In this document: positions 1 through 10,980 of the stretch, one piece after another
Position numbering within the stretch: position 1 is the stretch's first letter
How the letters are laid out: every line of letters begins with the position of its first letter
Origin: Clonostachys chloroleuca
Taxonomy: Eukaryota; Ascomycota; Sordariomycetes; Hypocreales; Bionectriaceae
Reading direction: 5' to 3'
NCBI GenBank assembly: GCA_037952775.1
Contig: JBANAY010000003.1
Span: 7,688,001 to 7,752,000, forward strand
DNA length: 64,000 nucleotides
The notes under the pieces: generated by a model
What the model was told of the DNA's origin: nothing
The model's input: only the letters and a program-made list of their open reading frames with translations
Database searches by the model: none
Made by a program: the position numbers and the translations under genes

Positions 1-765
1 CCGCAGCAGATGGCTTGCATATGCTGACCCATTGGTGGCAAAGTACTTCATCCGAATTGCAGGGAATATTGTGTACGTCGTAGCCAAATAAGGGATGGAT
101 CAAGGGGTTGTAAAGGATTCTCAACCTTGGGCTCCGGCATAACTCGGCTCATGAGCCCCTTGCTTCCCCGTAATGGTGGAAGGGTCGATGGCGTCTATCT
201 ACCACAATTCAACTCTACCAACGCTTGCGTCGGGTTTACCAGTGGTCTAGTCATGTGTCTTTACCTTCATCATGCCTATACTCTAACCTCAGCAAACCCT
301 TCACGTTGGATACAATGAAGCAACTTCTGTGCCTGTTATTTTCACTCCAAGCTTCATTGAGTGTCCTATGCCTTTTCTCAAAAATGCCCGGTTGCCCAAT
401 TTTTTGTACCTGCACAACCGCTCGTACGCTCACGCGCCATGAGACGGACGAGTAATTAAAGGGCACTACGAGCTCAGTTAGAATAAAGGCTGATTCCATA
501 GAGACTATGGGACTATCATGCATTAGCACAGGTATGTATTAAAGACATACTCTAATGATCACATACGACGCTGACTGCACCATGTACACTGATGAGAATG
601 CCAGTTTGGGCCAGGTTAGTACTTAAATTTACACATCTTATAAATGATTATCATGTTTTTACACCTTTGTGAAAGCGAAGCTAGTCAGTTCAAATTGTAT
701 TTAACGTAAAGAAAGTCCAAGATTTTTATCTATTAATAGATTGTATCTGTTGAAAGCTGATCGGC
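1..765. other. Intergenic, no gene recognised
   Basis: Short open frames occur on both strands, but none has splice logic, a recognisable motif or a convincing start context. I see no coding feature here. Confidence 0.5.
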
Positions 766-860
766 GCACGATGGGCTCCTTTTCGAGAAGGGATGTCATC
801 GTGTCGCCGATACAATCTTTGAGGGGTCGAAAACCAATGTCAAGCCCGTTTTGACCGTCA
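766..860 (-). pseudogene. Relic of the 3' end of an SDR reductase gene
   Basis: Read on the minus strand, this stretch encodes about 22 residues (GFRPLKDCIGD..TSLLEK) that match the C-terminus of the reductase at 2612-3875 (EFRSLKECIGD..TSLLEE). The DNA also matches closely, for example TTCGAGAAG, GATGTC and TCTTTGAGGG in the same order and spacing. Nothing upstream of it on the minus strand (towards 960) continues the reductase. It is therefore a truncated copy left by a tandem or segmental duplication. Position limits are approximate. This is direct sequence comparison; the duplication history is inference. Confidence 0.75.
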
Positions 861-957
861 AAGCGCCACTACTGGTGGCTAGCTATCTCAAAAACTCCAT
901 ATGGTGTATGCCAAAGCTGGATATCACAGCATCCATCACAATTATCGCATCTCCCCT

Positions 958-1707
958 CTACCAAGAATACTCAACTACACGGGTAGAATCCCTATCTTCA
1001 AACCGGAGATGGTATCCATACGGTTCTAGGATCCGACGGAGCTTTCCAGCAGCGAGGGGCCAGTCGGCCTCTTTGAAACTGTCGTGACAGTGAACAAGAA
1101 AGGTGTTGTCTTTGATATGCTGGCATCCATTCCACCCCCAATGAGGAGGCATGTACCATATCTTCTTGGTTGCTGGGTCGCCATACCATAGCTTCCCAAA
1201 ATCCTCACATATATCCACAATGTCCTCTTCACACACAGGCCGGTCAAGATCGGGCTCGGTGGCGAGCCGCCGAAAGAGGTTTGTGGCAATCATTTCTACA
1301 TCCACATCTTGTCCACGAAGATAGTTAATCGTTAAAACCTTAATCACCTGAACAGCACGAACCCAAGTTTCATTTGAAGAGCTCGACCAATCTGCCGTGA
1401 TCAAAAGAGTGAAACGAGGTTCCTGGGGTGCATATTTGTAGTAACGGTATACCAGAGCAATTGGACGGTCTGGATATCCATCGTTGACTATAATAGCTCG
1501 TGGATCTGCTGTTACCTTCTCGAATTCTCTTTCGTCCGGCAGTTTGATGTTAAAAATGCCCAGTATGTCGGCCACTTCTTTGGACAGACGCTGTCTGTCA
1601 GATAGGTTGGCTCTATTTTCGATGTTGTGCTGAGTCGTCAGCAAGGGGAGGGGCCGGAGTAGTGGCACCCCAACACGATACTCAGTAGTATCGTATTGGA
1701 TTCTCAT
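958..1707 (-). CDS. Hypothetical protein, 249 aa
   Basis: An intronless ATG-to-stop frame. The protein is soluble, acidic and Trp/Tyr-rich towards the C-terminus, with no signal peptide, membrane segment or catalytic motif I can recognise. Residues about 35-170 look like an ordinary globular alpha/beta fold. It lies alone, reading away from the reductase gene at 2612. It could be a lineage-restricted fungal protein. The reading frame is long and of normal composition, so I think it is a real gene, but no function is proposed. Confidence 0.55.
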   Translation of the reverse strand: MRIQYDTTEYRVGVPLLRPLPLLTTQHNIENRANLSDRQRLSKEVADILGIFNIKLPDEREFEKVTADPRAIIVNDGYPDRPIALVYRYYKYAPQEPRFTLLITADWSSSSNETWVRAVQVIKVLTINYLRGQDVDVEMIATNLFRRLATEPDLDRPVCEEDIVDICEDFGKLWYGDPATKKIWYMPPHWGWNGCQHIKDNTFLVHCHDSFKEADWPLAAGKLRRILEPYGYHLRFEDRDSTRVVEYSW

Positions 1708-2611
1708 CTTAGCTTGATATACCCAACTCTATTTCGATCGACAGGCAGGAGGTATTGGAAAGTTCGCTCGTACGGCCTTGAAGTTTAACCCCATATGGCG
1801 GTAGACCTCTTGTTTGTGAATGTTGACTTGTTGGTTCCGATTATGTCGAAAAGAATGAGAAAGGACTCATCTAAAGTTATGGCGACGGGGCGAAAGTTGC
1901 CTTTATATAAGAGCCTATGATATTGTTCTAATCATTTTGGCCAGTAAAGTCAACAACTGTGCAGGCTTTGTCTCTTGTATCGAGACCCTCAGCTTTGCTA
2001 GAATCTCACTGTTCCTCCGCGGATTGTGTTGCCTTTGTTTGGTTGGGACTTTCTGTCCTTTTATTGAATGCGCCACCCGGAAGAGCAGGTGTACAAAGTC
2101 AATTGACAAGCTTTGAACTTTTGAGCTCCCCTAGTATTCTTACCAAGAATTCTTACCAAGTAGTTTAAGATAACAACCCTTTTTTTTTTTTTCTCACAAT
2201 TGATTGGACACCACAATTGCACAGTGACTTGGGTATCCTAAGGTAAGGTAGCGCATGTACTCAGATTGATTTTATGACTTGAGAAAATTCTCGGTCAACC
2301 TCTCGTCTGGTTATGGCCATTTGGAGGCCGGGGCTAGTCTACGATAGCAAGTTTTATTCTTTCCAGGCTTGACAAAACAAAGGCGGACAAACAGGCAATG
2401 AACAAGTGCAAGGAGGTAGTAGATAAGTGAAAGGGACCAACAAGGATGGACGTAGACTTCAGGACGAGTCCAATTTGTTAATAGCTGTTTGTTATAGCTT
2501 AGATTTCTTTTTGCATTCGAAGATAGATTAAGCCTCATCGAAGCTTGAGTAGAAAGCTCTAGAAGATCCATGAGTGTCGTGTATGTTGACTACCTAAGTC
2601 TCGGCATATGG
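1708..2611. other. Intergenic with poly-T tract
   Basis: There is no supported gene. A T homopolymer lies near 2179-2191, and a short direct repeat (TTCTTACCAAG-like) lies just before it near 2137-2160. The minus-strand frame at 2311-2571 shows no family features. Confidence 0.5.
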
Positions 2612-3875
2612 CTAAGCCCCCTCTTCGAGAAGAGATGTCGTCGCATCGCCTATGCATTCTTTGAGGGACCGGAATTCAATTCCAAGTACATCCTTAGTTC
2701 TTGAATTGTTGTAGCCATAGACATCCGCGGGAAGATCGTCGATGGGATTCTGGGCCAGCCGGGACGAAAGCTCTGGGTGTGTTTCCCGAATGGCATCCAC
2801 GATGCGCTTGTTTGTGTAGTGTCCAGCAGTTACAAAGAAGCGCTTCCCCCCAGCCTCGGGTACCTCGATCGCCTTCACGTGGGCTAGTGCGAGGTCACGA
2901 ACATCTGTGAAGAGGTAGTTTCGAGTGTGCGGCAACTTGTTGTCCTGATGTTTGCCCTGGATGAAATCTCTGATGCGCATGTTGGATGTGTTCAGTCGAC
3001 TCAAGCTCCCAAGATGATGAACTACGGGGCCGTAGACCATTGGAGGATTCAGTGCAACAACATCGAAGTTTGGTTTCTCCTTTTCGACAAAGTCCCATGC
3101 CGCACGTTCCGCAAAAGTCTTCAATACCTTGCGTTAGCCTTGAACCCTCTAGTCGATGTAATTTGTGTTTGATCTTTCTTACTTTACTTCCACGGTAAGT
3201 CAATGAATGGTCGTTCACCGCTTCATCCCATGTTACAGGATTCCATACTGTCTCATCATAGACCTTTGGTGGAGATTTGTGGTCGAGCATTGCGGCAAAT
3301 GATGACGTGATAACAACGCGCTTCACACTGGGTGCGAACCTCTTGACCGACTGCAGAATACCATTGGTTCCGTTTACCGCTGGCTCAAGCACATCCTTTA
3401 ACGGCTCTTCAAAGCTAGCTGGAAATGGAGATGCCGTGTGGATGACATAGTCGAAAGGGGCGCCGGGTTGATTGGCCAAGGCCTAAAATCAAAGGACCAT
3501 TAGCCACTACGACTCCTGGCTCATTCGTATCCTTGGGGTTTCTCTCAACTAACAGTGTCAAATGCATTCTTCTGAGCTATGTCGCTCACGATAGCATAGG
3601 AGAGCCGGGATTGCGCCACGACATCTGTGTGCGCCGCCAGGATTTGATCTCCTTTCTCCTTTGATCGAACGGTAGTCACGACAGTGTATCTGTATCATCA
3701 GTAAATAACCTATTCGTAGTCTCTTCAGTCACCGCCTTGCCCATACCCGCGATGCAAGAGAGCATTTAGCACATGTGCAGCAATGAAGCCGCTGCCACCT
3801 GGAAACAGTTAGCCAAAACCTTCCTCCAACGGTAGAATCGCCAGTCAACTTACCAGTAAGCAGTACCTTAGCCAT
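2612..3875 (-). CDS. NAD(P)-dependent extended SDR, dihydroflavonol-reductase/GRE2-like aldehyde reductase
   Basis: Five exons (3875-3854, 3798-3747, 3689-3554, 3482-3183, 3118-2612) join in frame to give 338 aa. The N-terminus holds the Rossmann motif TGGSGFIAAH (residues 7-16). Residues HTASPF and the catalytic YRGSK (Y-x-x-x-K) follow, then a C-terminal substrate lobe with NPPMVYGP. These are features of the dihydroflavonol-4-reductase-like branch of extended SDRs, which use NADPH to reduce aldehydes or ketones, and the protein is presumably cytosolic. The 22-nt first exon encodes only the start of the Rossmann strand. The intron after the YRGSK codons is 64 nt. A relic of a second copy lies at 766-860. 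Substrate unknown. Confidence 0.85.
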
Positions 3876-4715
3876 GGTTGAATTTTGCAAAAGTGTAGTT
3901 GTCTGATAGGCATTAAAATTGTCCCCCGCTGCTCTTTTGTATGCTTGGTCCAGCACCAAGCTCCGGAAACTCCGATTCCTTCTTACGGAAGTGGATACAG
4001 TAGCTCCGGATGGTGTTGATTCTCGCTATTATCGGAGTTTAGCAATCTCAGGCGAGAAGCGCGATCCGCTGCAAGTCTAGACACGCTTATCAATTCATTA
4101 TTCATAGGTGACGATGAACTCTAAGTCTAAACGCTGCAAAAATCTATCCATTTGTTGCCGGTCGCTTCTTATAGCACGGCGGATAGCCATCAAGGTTATG
4201 TTCGGAACATGCACCGAAGCCGGTCGGCAGTTGCTTCTCAGGCATAGCCGCCCTTGAGAATGAATGCCATAGTACTGGAATACATCTCATTTGCTGCCTA
4301 CGTATTGTCGGCGGTAGTGACGGCCATATGCTCGGCATATGGCTTGGCACAACGAGTTAATACCTCCTCTCAGCCCTACAACCGTGTCGGTGCAGACCGA
4401 ACCTATGAACACGTTTCCGTCTGGAATGAGCGAGTGAGTAATTGTGAATCACAAATCTTTATTCATAAGGGCTTGCCGGTGCACAATTCTGATCAGGTTC
4501 CACACATTCCGACTCCTTGGGTCCAGGAGGCGTGGACCAGGTCGCCAAAATGAGGTTGCTTGCTGCGCATCAATGGTAATCCAGGATCAGGGAAGCTCGG
4601 CGTGGCGGCCAAGCATGCAGAAGGGCCCTCTGAACCTGACCGTGCTTCTTCCAGGAGCCAGATTTGATAGGCCTCAAGAGATTTGATAGATCGATTGATG
4701 TACAAATGTCTGCCG

Positions 4716-4751
4716 ATGCCTAAATCTTTGCCTATGCCTAAATCTTTGCCT
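4716..4751. repeat. 18-bp tandem repeat, two perfect copies
   Basis: The unit ATGCCTAAATCTTTGCCT occurs twice head to tail (4716-4733, 4734-4751). It lies in a long non-coding stretch (3876-6041) in which I could not support any gene. It may be a minisatellite. Confidence 0.8.
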
Positions 4752-5987
4752 AAATAAAACCAAGAGATAGCATGGAAATGCAACATTATTGACAGTAGCG
4801 GTTCTGCTGGGGGTATGGAAAACTCCGCGTTGGCGTATTTAACAGTTTTTACCGCGCGGCACTCCATTTTACCGGTTGTGTGGCTGGTGCTCTTGACAAA
4901 TGAATGACGACACCGGGCTCTCGGACAGGAGATGACCGATCAAAGCATTTTCCAAATCACATCAATGTTTCGTGACCGAGCAGCCCATGACGAAATGCTG
5001 CTCGCCCCTTGTCAACAGGGGTAACAGAAAAGATGTTCATTCCTGGAAAGCATGCATATTACTCCATATTCCATGTGGTCAAGAAGACAGCTTGTTTTAC
5101 TGTGACAAGCTCAGGATGAATGCTTGGATGGAACCAGAGGCTGACCATAATACGGTGCCATCGCGACATCCTTCGGGCATGAAACTTGGATCCTCCTCCC
5201 AATGTGCTCGTGGATTTTCAATTTTCACCGTTTCTGGCAGAATTTGTGTTGCTGATTCAGCTTGGTTAGCCGGCTTGGCAGGTCAGGTAAGGGGTAAGGC
5301 CCAAAAGCCAGGGGTAAGGGGTCAGGGGGCCTCGGAATATCTGGACACTACGGGTCAATCTTGCGTGACTAGCTGGTTTCTGGTCTAGAACGCTCTCAGC
5401 CACGCACTGCTGAGCAAAACAAAGCGTGGACAGCCTACAGATTGGGCGCTTCCAGTGCAGTCCGTTCACGGTCCTTGAATCAGCGAGTGAAGAGCAAGCA
5501 GAAGCAGATCTAAGACACGGCGGAGACAGAGGAATTTGTATAGGACACAAGTCACATCGTATTCTCGAATGAGAGCTGGGGGCTGACTGTTACGACGTAG
5601 CAGCGTCTCCATGGCTGGCACTATTAATAGGGCTCACCTCGTAACGTGTTTTCATAGGGTGCCGCATTTCCCAGCTCACCAATCAAGGAGACACGACGAC
5701 ACGCCACCAATCACCACATAGTTTCAGCTTAGTCCACTCCGTTGTTGCTAATGTAGGTCTGGAGCAATGGACTGCTTCCCCAGTCCAATAGACTTACTAA
5801 AGTTGGCTAAAGGCGGCCTGTGCCTGCATAAGGCATGAAAAAGAGCAAATGTGGAAAAGACGGTCGACGTTCCCAGGCCTCTTAAAGGCAAGGCCCCTCT
5901 CGTCCGTTTTTCTCGCTTCGATCCGGCCCTCTTGACAAACACATCATTGCCTGTTTGGTTCATTCACTCTTTCGTTTGGTGATCTTT

Positions 5988-6032
5988 CCTTCATTCATTC
6001 ATTCTTTCGTTCATTCATTCACTCGTTGTTCT
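5988..6032. repeat. TTCA/CATT microsatellite-like tract in a 5' leader
   Basis: Imperfect tetranucleotide repetition (TTCATTCATTCATTC, then TTCGTTCATTCATTCAC) lies immediately upstream of the ATG at 6042. Pyrimidine-rich leaders are common before fungal start codons, so it is probably part of the 5'UTR or core promoter. Confidence 0.6.
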
Positions 6033-6041
6033 CTATCCAGG

Positions 6042-7130
6042 ATGCATCCACGCTCGTTCCTTACAGTGCTCAGCACTCTCGGCTTCCTGACTGCCGGCAT
6101 CGACGCCCGCCGAACCCGAAGACGCTGCTCGTCTGTATTCCCTTCTTCTTCCTCCGCCCTGGGACCTGAGGGCAGCAGCAGCACCATCGTCGCCACTCCC
6201 ACTTCTGGCTTTGTCACCTCAACTCGCCTGTCGAGCGCTTCTTCCACCAGCGTTGTGGAGTCGACCTCTGCCGTTGAATCGACTACTGCCATTGTGTCTA
6301 CTACTTCAGCTGTTCCATCCACCACTTCCACTTCCTCGCCATCTACCACCAAGCCCTCCTTCGACCCCATCTATACTCCCACCAACCTTCAGCAGCTCAC
6401 CTTCGGCCAGAGCCTTGACATCACCTGGGGATATGACGCTGCTTGGGCTGGCAAGATCGACATCAAGTTGATCGGTGGTGCTGACTCCAACTCTCTCGTC
6501 CCTCTTGGAACCATTGTTTGTAAGTTCCCCCCCCCCTTGAATCTGCCGTAATGTTTGCAGCAAGCTAACTATCTTCCAGCTGGCCTTGAGAACAGCCTAG
6601 GCAAGTACACCTGGACTCTCAACCAGGACTGGATCGGTTCCTATGCTCTTTACGGCATCACCATCACCTTCGAGGACGGCACCACTGTTCAGTACTCCAT
6701 GCCTTTCAAGGTCTCCGGTGGCGGCAGCACTACTCCCACCAACCCTACCAACCCACCCACCTTCAACCCCATCTACACCCCTACCAACCTCCAGCAGCTC
6801 ACCTTCGGCCAAGTTATCGACATCACCTGGGGATACGATTCCTTCTACGCCGGTCAGCTAGAGATCACCCTCATCGGTGGCACCGAGCAGAACCTCCAGT
6901 TCCCTCTCGGCGTCATTGCCAGTAAGTCATGAAATCCAACTCCACTCGCCCATGCGGACAAAAGCTAACCACCATCTGCAGCCGTCGACAACAGCCTCGG
7001 AAAGTACTCGTGGACCATCAACAACCAGTTTGTCGGTGCCAAGAACATCTATGGTCTCAGCGTCAGCCTCAAGGGCACCAGCTACCAGCAGTACTCGATG
7101 CCATTCCACATCTCCGGTGGTCCTCAATAA
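6042..7130 (+). CDS. Secreted Ser/Thr-rich protein with two tandem Kre9/Knh1-like domains
   Basis: Three exons (6042-6519, 6580-6921, 6982-7130) give 322 aa. Residues 1-22 look like a signal peptide ending in Ala-rich sequence. Residues about 30-105 are a Ser/Thr-rich, probably O-glycosylated stalk. Two homologous domains of about 95 aa follow, each opening with PIYTPTNLQQLTFGQ and running through DITWGYD, an I-LIGG block, NSLGKY-WT and YSMPF. This resembles the Kre9/Knh1 N-terminal family of fungal cell-wall proteins. Unlike many relatives it ends just after the second domain, with no GPI signal, so it is probably free or wall-trapped. Both introns are phase 1 and fall at the same position in the two domains. 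Wall-related function is inferred from the family. Confidence 0.85.
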
Positions 7131-8910
7131 GATACTCACGGCATCATGGCTAATAGGGGTGATGTAATATCTATTATTTAATTCTTCCCCAGGATTCTTT
7201 TTACGCTTTTTTTTTTTTTCTTTCGGGTAGACAGTAAGACGACAACGTCTTGTGAGATGAAAAAGGCCTTTGCCCACGATGATTTTTTTAAAAAATGGAA
7301 ATATGGGTTTCTCCTACGCTGTTTCATGACTCGAGTGACAAATTTTTCCACGGTTCCATGTGTTTCCCAGCGCCAGATTTATGTTTATCTAATTGTAATT
7401 GCAATTAGCTCAACTCTTCCGCCGTTAATTGTTCAAGACTAAGTTTTTAGGGATAGCGCTGGACTGAGGGACAGAGACGATCTTCTTGGCAATGACTTAG
7501 GGTGGTTACGCCTCTACAAGCTATCAATCACTAATTGACGCTGATATCGACGCAAGATACGTTGGTGACTTCGCCAGGGTGTTCAAAATTCCCCAGATAC
7601 AAGATGGCATTTTAACTTCTTATCGAAGTGGCGATGGTGTTTGTTGTCTATAATTTTGAGTGTATTGTAGAAAAATACACCGATTTTACTTGAATTCCTT
7701 AATAAGTCTGAAGTAATTTAATCAACAAGCGGGAACCATACTGTGTTATGATTAGAAACCCATATTCAAAAAATCAGGTATCGAGTTCATAAGTTTCTTT
7801 CACTTCAAACAGAGATCTGAAATATTTGCTAGTATGCCATCTTGGGCTGCGAGTGGCCTAGATGTTAATGAGGCTATAGGGTAGGAAGGAAGTGATTGAA
7901 TTCCAAATCTTGTGATCAACATCTCTTTGAGGTTCTGCCCCTGGAGTTCTAGCATGGGGGTTTGCTGCCAAATTGAATTGGAGGTTCTGAAATGCGCATA
8001 TACCTCCATTAGTAGGTTGTGCCTTACGGCATTGATTGACTTCTGGCGCAGTCCTCAGCCGTCAGGCTTAGCTCTGTTTGCTTAAAACCTGCATGAGTTA
8101 TTTTCACGTTACTCTTTGGCGAGGATGCTCGATTAAATGTCTACGTTTATGGAACCTTCACGCTGGTTAACTCTAAAATGACACACAAAGACGCCACGTG
8201 GATACCCGTCTAGAGTGAGCGGAGATCATATCAATACACTTGGATTTTGTAGATATTCAGGGGGTTATTTGGAGTGAGACTGCGTGGTAAATTGAGTCAC
8301 CAATGTCGCAGCGCCCATTGAATTGAATGTATGACATCGATGGCTGAGACAACAGCATGGTTAGGCGAGGCCGATGAATCATGATCTTTCTGGTATATTG
8401 AAATTGATACCTTGACTTGAATATGTAGCTTCGCGAGAAAGGACAAACCAAACAAGATGTATGCCTAGGTGATCCCATTGGAGAGAGAGCTTTAGCCTAG
8501 GATGTGGCGTAGGGTTTTGCCTCTAATATAGACTGAAAGGTTTTCATTCGTTCGAATGATGTAAATTTGGGATTCCCAAGAAACAGTGAAATATTTTAGA
8601 TTCCATTTGCCTACCTCCGATTGTAAGTGCGCACTTCATCTTGACCGAAGCTCTGACCACCACCCTGCTCTGTTGGTGTTTGGCGTCTCGTCATCAGCTG
8701 ACATGATTCCACTGAGCAGGGGTTTGTCCAAATCATTTGCACGTTATCTGGCTCAAATGTAAGCATCGGCCCTCTGTAAAAAGTAAACTGGCCCACATTT
8801 TGCACTTCTCCTCTCCCTCTCCTCTCAACCTTATTAGAGTATTCACTGGGACGAATCGATGCGGTAGAACTATCGTGAGCCCTCGCATAAGGAGCCCGTG
8901 ATAGAAAAGG
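7131..8910. other. Long intergenic, no gene recognised
   Basis: About 1.8 kb, moderately AT-rich, with a T tract near 7209-7219. Frames on the minus strand at 8257-9024 have no motif and partly overlap the HET gene start. It may hold the promoter of the HET gene. Confidence 0.5.
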
Positions 8911-10809
8911 ATGACGGCCTTTCGGTATGAAAAATCTCTCATTGGATCTCGGAGTACACAAGAAATCAGACTCATTGCACTCCAACCAGGCCAAGGTGAC
9001 AGCCAGGTGGAGTGCACACTTCAATATGTTTCACTTGTATCCGACCCGGATTACGAGGCTATTTCATATACATGGGGTGGACAGAAGCCGTCAAAGCCCA
9101 TCCTATGTGATGGACTGGAGCTGGATATCACTCCTAACCTCCATGATGCGCTACGCCACTTTAGAAGCCCTGAAGCCCTGGTGCTCTTATGGGCTGATGC
9201 TATCTGTATCAACCAAGAGAACCTTGGAGAGAAGAATGAGCAGGTGCCTCTCATGGGCTTGATCTATAGCAAGGCGAAAAAGGTCAAGATCTGGCTGGGC
9301 CATGAAGAGGAGACGACGCCACAAGTACCCAAACTCATTGCAAAGCTGAACTCACTCGCAAAACATTATTCTCAGAAGTTATCAGTCCCTCTGACCGATC
9401 TTATCAGTCTGGACTCCTCGTCTTGGAGTGGCATCATGGATGAACTTCAAGATAATAAGGACACCACAGATTGGGCTCCATTGGTATCGTTTTTCCAGAA
9501 TGCGTGGTTTCGTAGAGCATGGATAGTACAAGAGGTATCCCTCGCGAAAGGGCGTGCCTGGCTTCACTGCGGCGAAACGATCATATGGTGGCCAGATGTT
9601 GCGCAAGCCATCTTGTTTATGCTGCATTCGGGGATCAATGCGCTGGCGACACTTTCCCAGAGCATTTCTGAATTTTTAACCTGCTACCGGCTCGCATCTC
9701 TGGCTCGGATCACGGCTATGCTTATGAATCCATCCGAGGCTGATGATGGCGCATTCGATCTTCTGTGGATTCTCTACGCCAACATGGGCTCTCTCGCAAC
9801 AAATCCCCTCGATAAGATCTATGCGTTTCTTTCACTGGCTAAGAAAGACAATCTCGTTATTCCGGACTACCAGTTAAGCGCAGCCAAGTGCTATCAGCAA
9901 GTATCCGAAATATGCATGGAGGTATACCCAACTCTCCCCATTTTCGTAGCGGCTGGACTACGACCACCACATCCAACCCAGACTCCAGATTTACCTTCAT
10001 GGGTAGTGGACTGGAACTACGAAGAGCCGGATAACCTGGACAACATCATATACTACCACGAGATACGAAAATCAGGTGCCGAAGGAGATTATAATGCAGG
10101 GCTCACAAATCTCTATTCCCCGTCCTATAAAGTGAACGGAAATATTCTGAGACTTGAAGGTTTTCTTCTTGACCAGGTTACTGAATTCACCATTCCTACG
10201 ATGGGTATCCATGAGAGTTTCACCCTCAGTCATCTTTCATTAGAGCAAAAAGGTGTGCTAGCAACCGCCCGCTGGCATGAAGTAGCGAAAATGTTTGGGC
10301 AGAACTTAGATGATACGTACCACTTTACCGGAGAGAGTTTCTCAGACGCTTTGGGATCGACACTTTATCGAGGAGACGTACCAGAGGACTTTCGCCCGAA
10401 CTTACATCGGGGCTTCAAAGACGTCTTCAAAATCGCCCGACTTTATTCTGTTATTAAGAACTCTCCCCTGGGCAGTACTAAATTTGGACTTTCAGCTGCA
10501 CTCAAAATAGCCAGGCTGCTCTATATGTTCATGCTCGACTCTAAATCGATGACGTCGGTGTTTACCTCTACATTTGGGATGGCACATAAGAGCTTGTTCA
10601 AGACCAAAACCGGGCTGGTTGGTGTGGTATGGTCGACACAGGTTCAGGCCGGTGACTATATCGCCCTTATTAAAGGAGGGATGGTACCTCTCATGCTTCG
10701 TCCATGTGGTGATGGTAAGTTTAACCTTGTCGGAAATACGTATCTTCACGGTGCCATGAAGGGAGAACTGTTTGATATTGACAAGTGTTGTGAGCTCTCT
10801 ATCGTATGA
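8911..10809 (+). CDS. HET (heterokaryon incompatibility) domain protein, 632 aa
   Basis: An intronless frame from ATG. The HET domain fills residues about 45-215, shown by its three classic blocks: AISYTWGG near 50, LWADAICINQ near 93, and the region ending in RAWIVQEVSLAK near 195. The remaining 400 residues are the variable C-terminal part usual for this family, with no WD40, ANK or NACHT repeats visible. HET proteins mediate non-self recognition and programmed cell death after fusion of incompatible hyphae, but most copies in a genome have no assigned het locus. The gene is a singleton between a long intergenic space and the O-methyltransferase. Confidence 0.93.
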   Translation: MTAFRYEKSLIGSRSTQEIRLIALQPGQGDSQVECTLQYVSLVSDPDYEAISYTWGGQKPSKPILCDGLELDITPNLHDALRHFRSPEALVLLWADAICINQENLGEKNEQVPLMGLIYSKAKKVKIWLGHEEETTPQVPKLIAKLNSLAKHYSQKLSVPLTDLISLDSSSWSGIMDELQDNKDTTDWAPLVSFFQNAWFRRAWIVQEVSLAKGRAWLHCGETIIWWPDVAQAILFMLHSGINALATLSQSISEFLTCYRLASLARITAMLMNPSEADDGAFDLLWILYANMGSLATNPLDKIYAFLSLAKKDNLVIPDYQLSAAKCYQQVSEICMEVYPTLPIFVAAGLRPPHPTQTPDLPSWVVDWNYEEPDNLDNIIYYHEIRKSGAEGDYNAGLTNLYSPSYKVNGNILRLEGFLLDQVTEFTIPTMGIHESFTLSHLSLEQKGVLATARWHEVAKMFGQNLDDTYHFTGESFSDALGSTLYRGDVPEDFRPNLHRGFKDVFKIARLYSVIKNSPLGSTKFGLSAALKIARLLYMFMLDSKSMTSVFTSTFGMAHKSLFKTKTGLVGVVWSTQVQAGDYIALIKGGMVPLMLRPCGDGKFNLVGNTYLHGAMKGELFDIDKCCELSIV

Positions 10810-10980
10810 GACCAATACTTGGTTTTAACGTGGTATCCTTGGGATTAGATTGGTTAATCTTATAGTTTATCGGTGAAGATGTTTGCAGGGTGAATGTAAG
10901 AGGAGGTAATGATTTTAGCTTCATTGTTATAATTGTAAGACCAAGGCCATTGATTCATTTCGTTCCGGCTGTGTAAACTT

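Noticed and set aside
4144..5550. Several open frames on both strands (for example 4493-4867 minus, 4972-5388 plus)
   Set aside because: Low-complexity or random-looking translations, overlapping on opposite strands, no splice partners or motifs; the 4493 frame spans the 18-bp tandem repeat.
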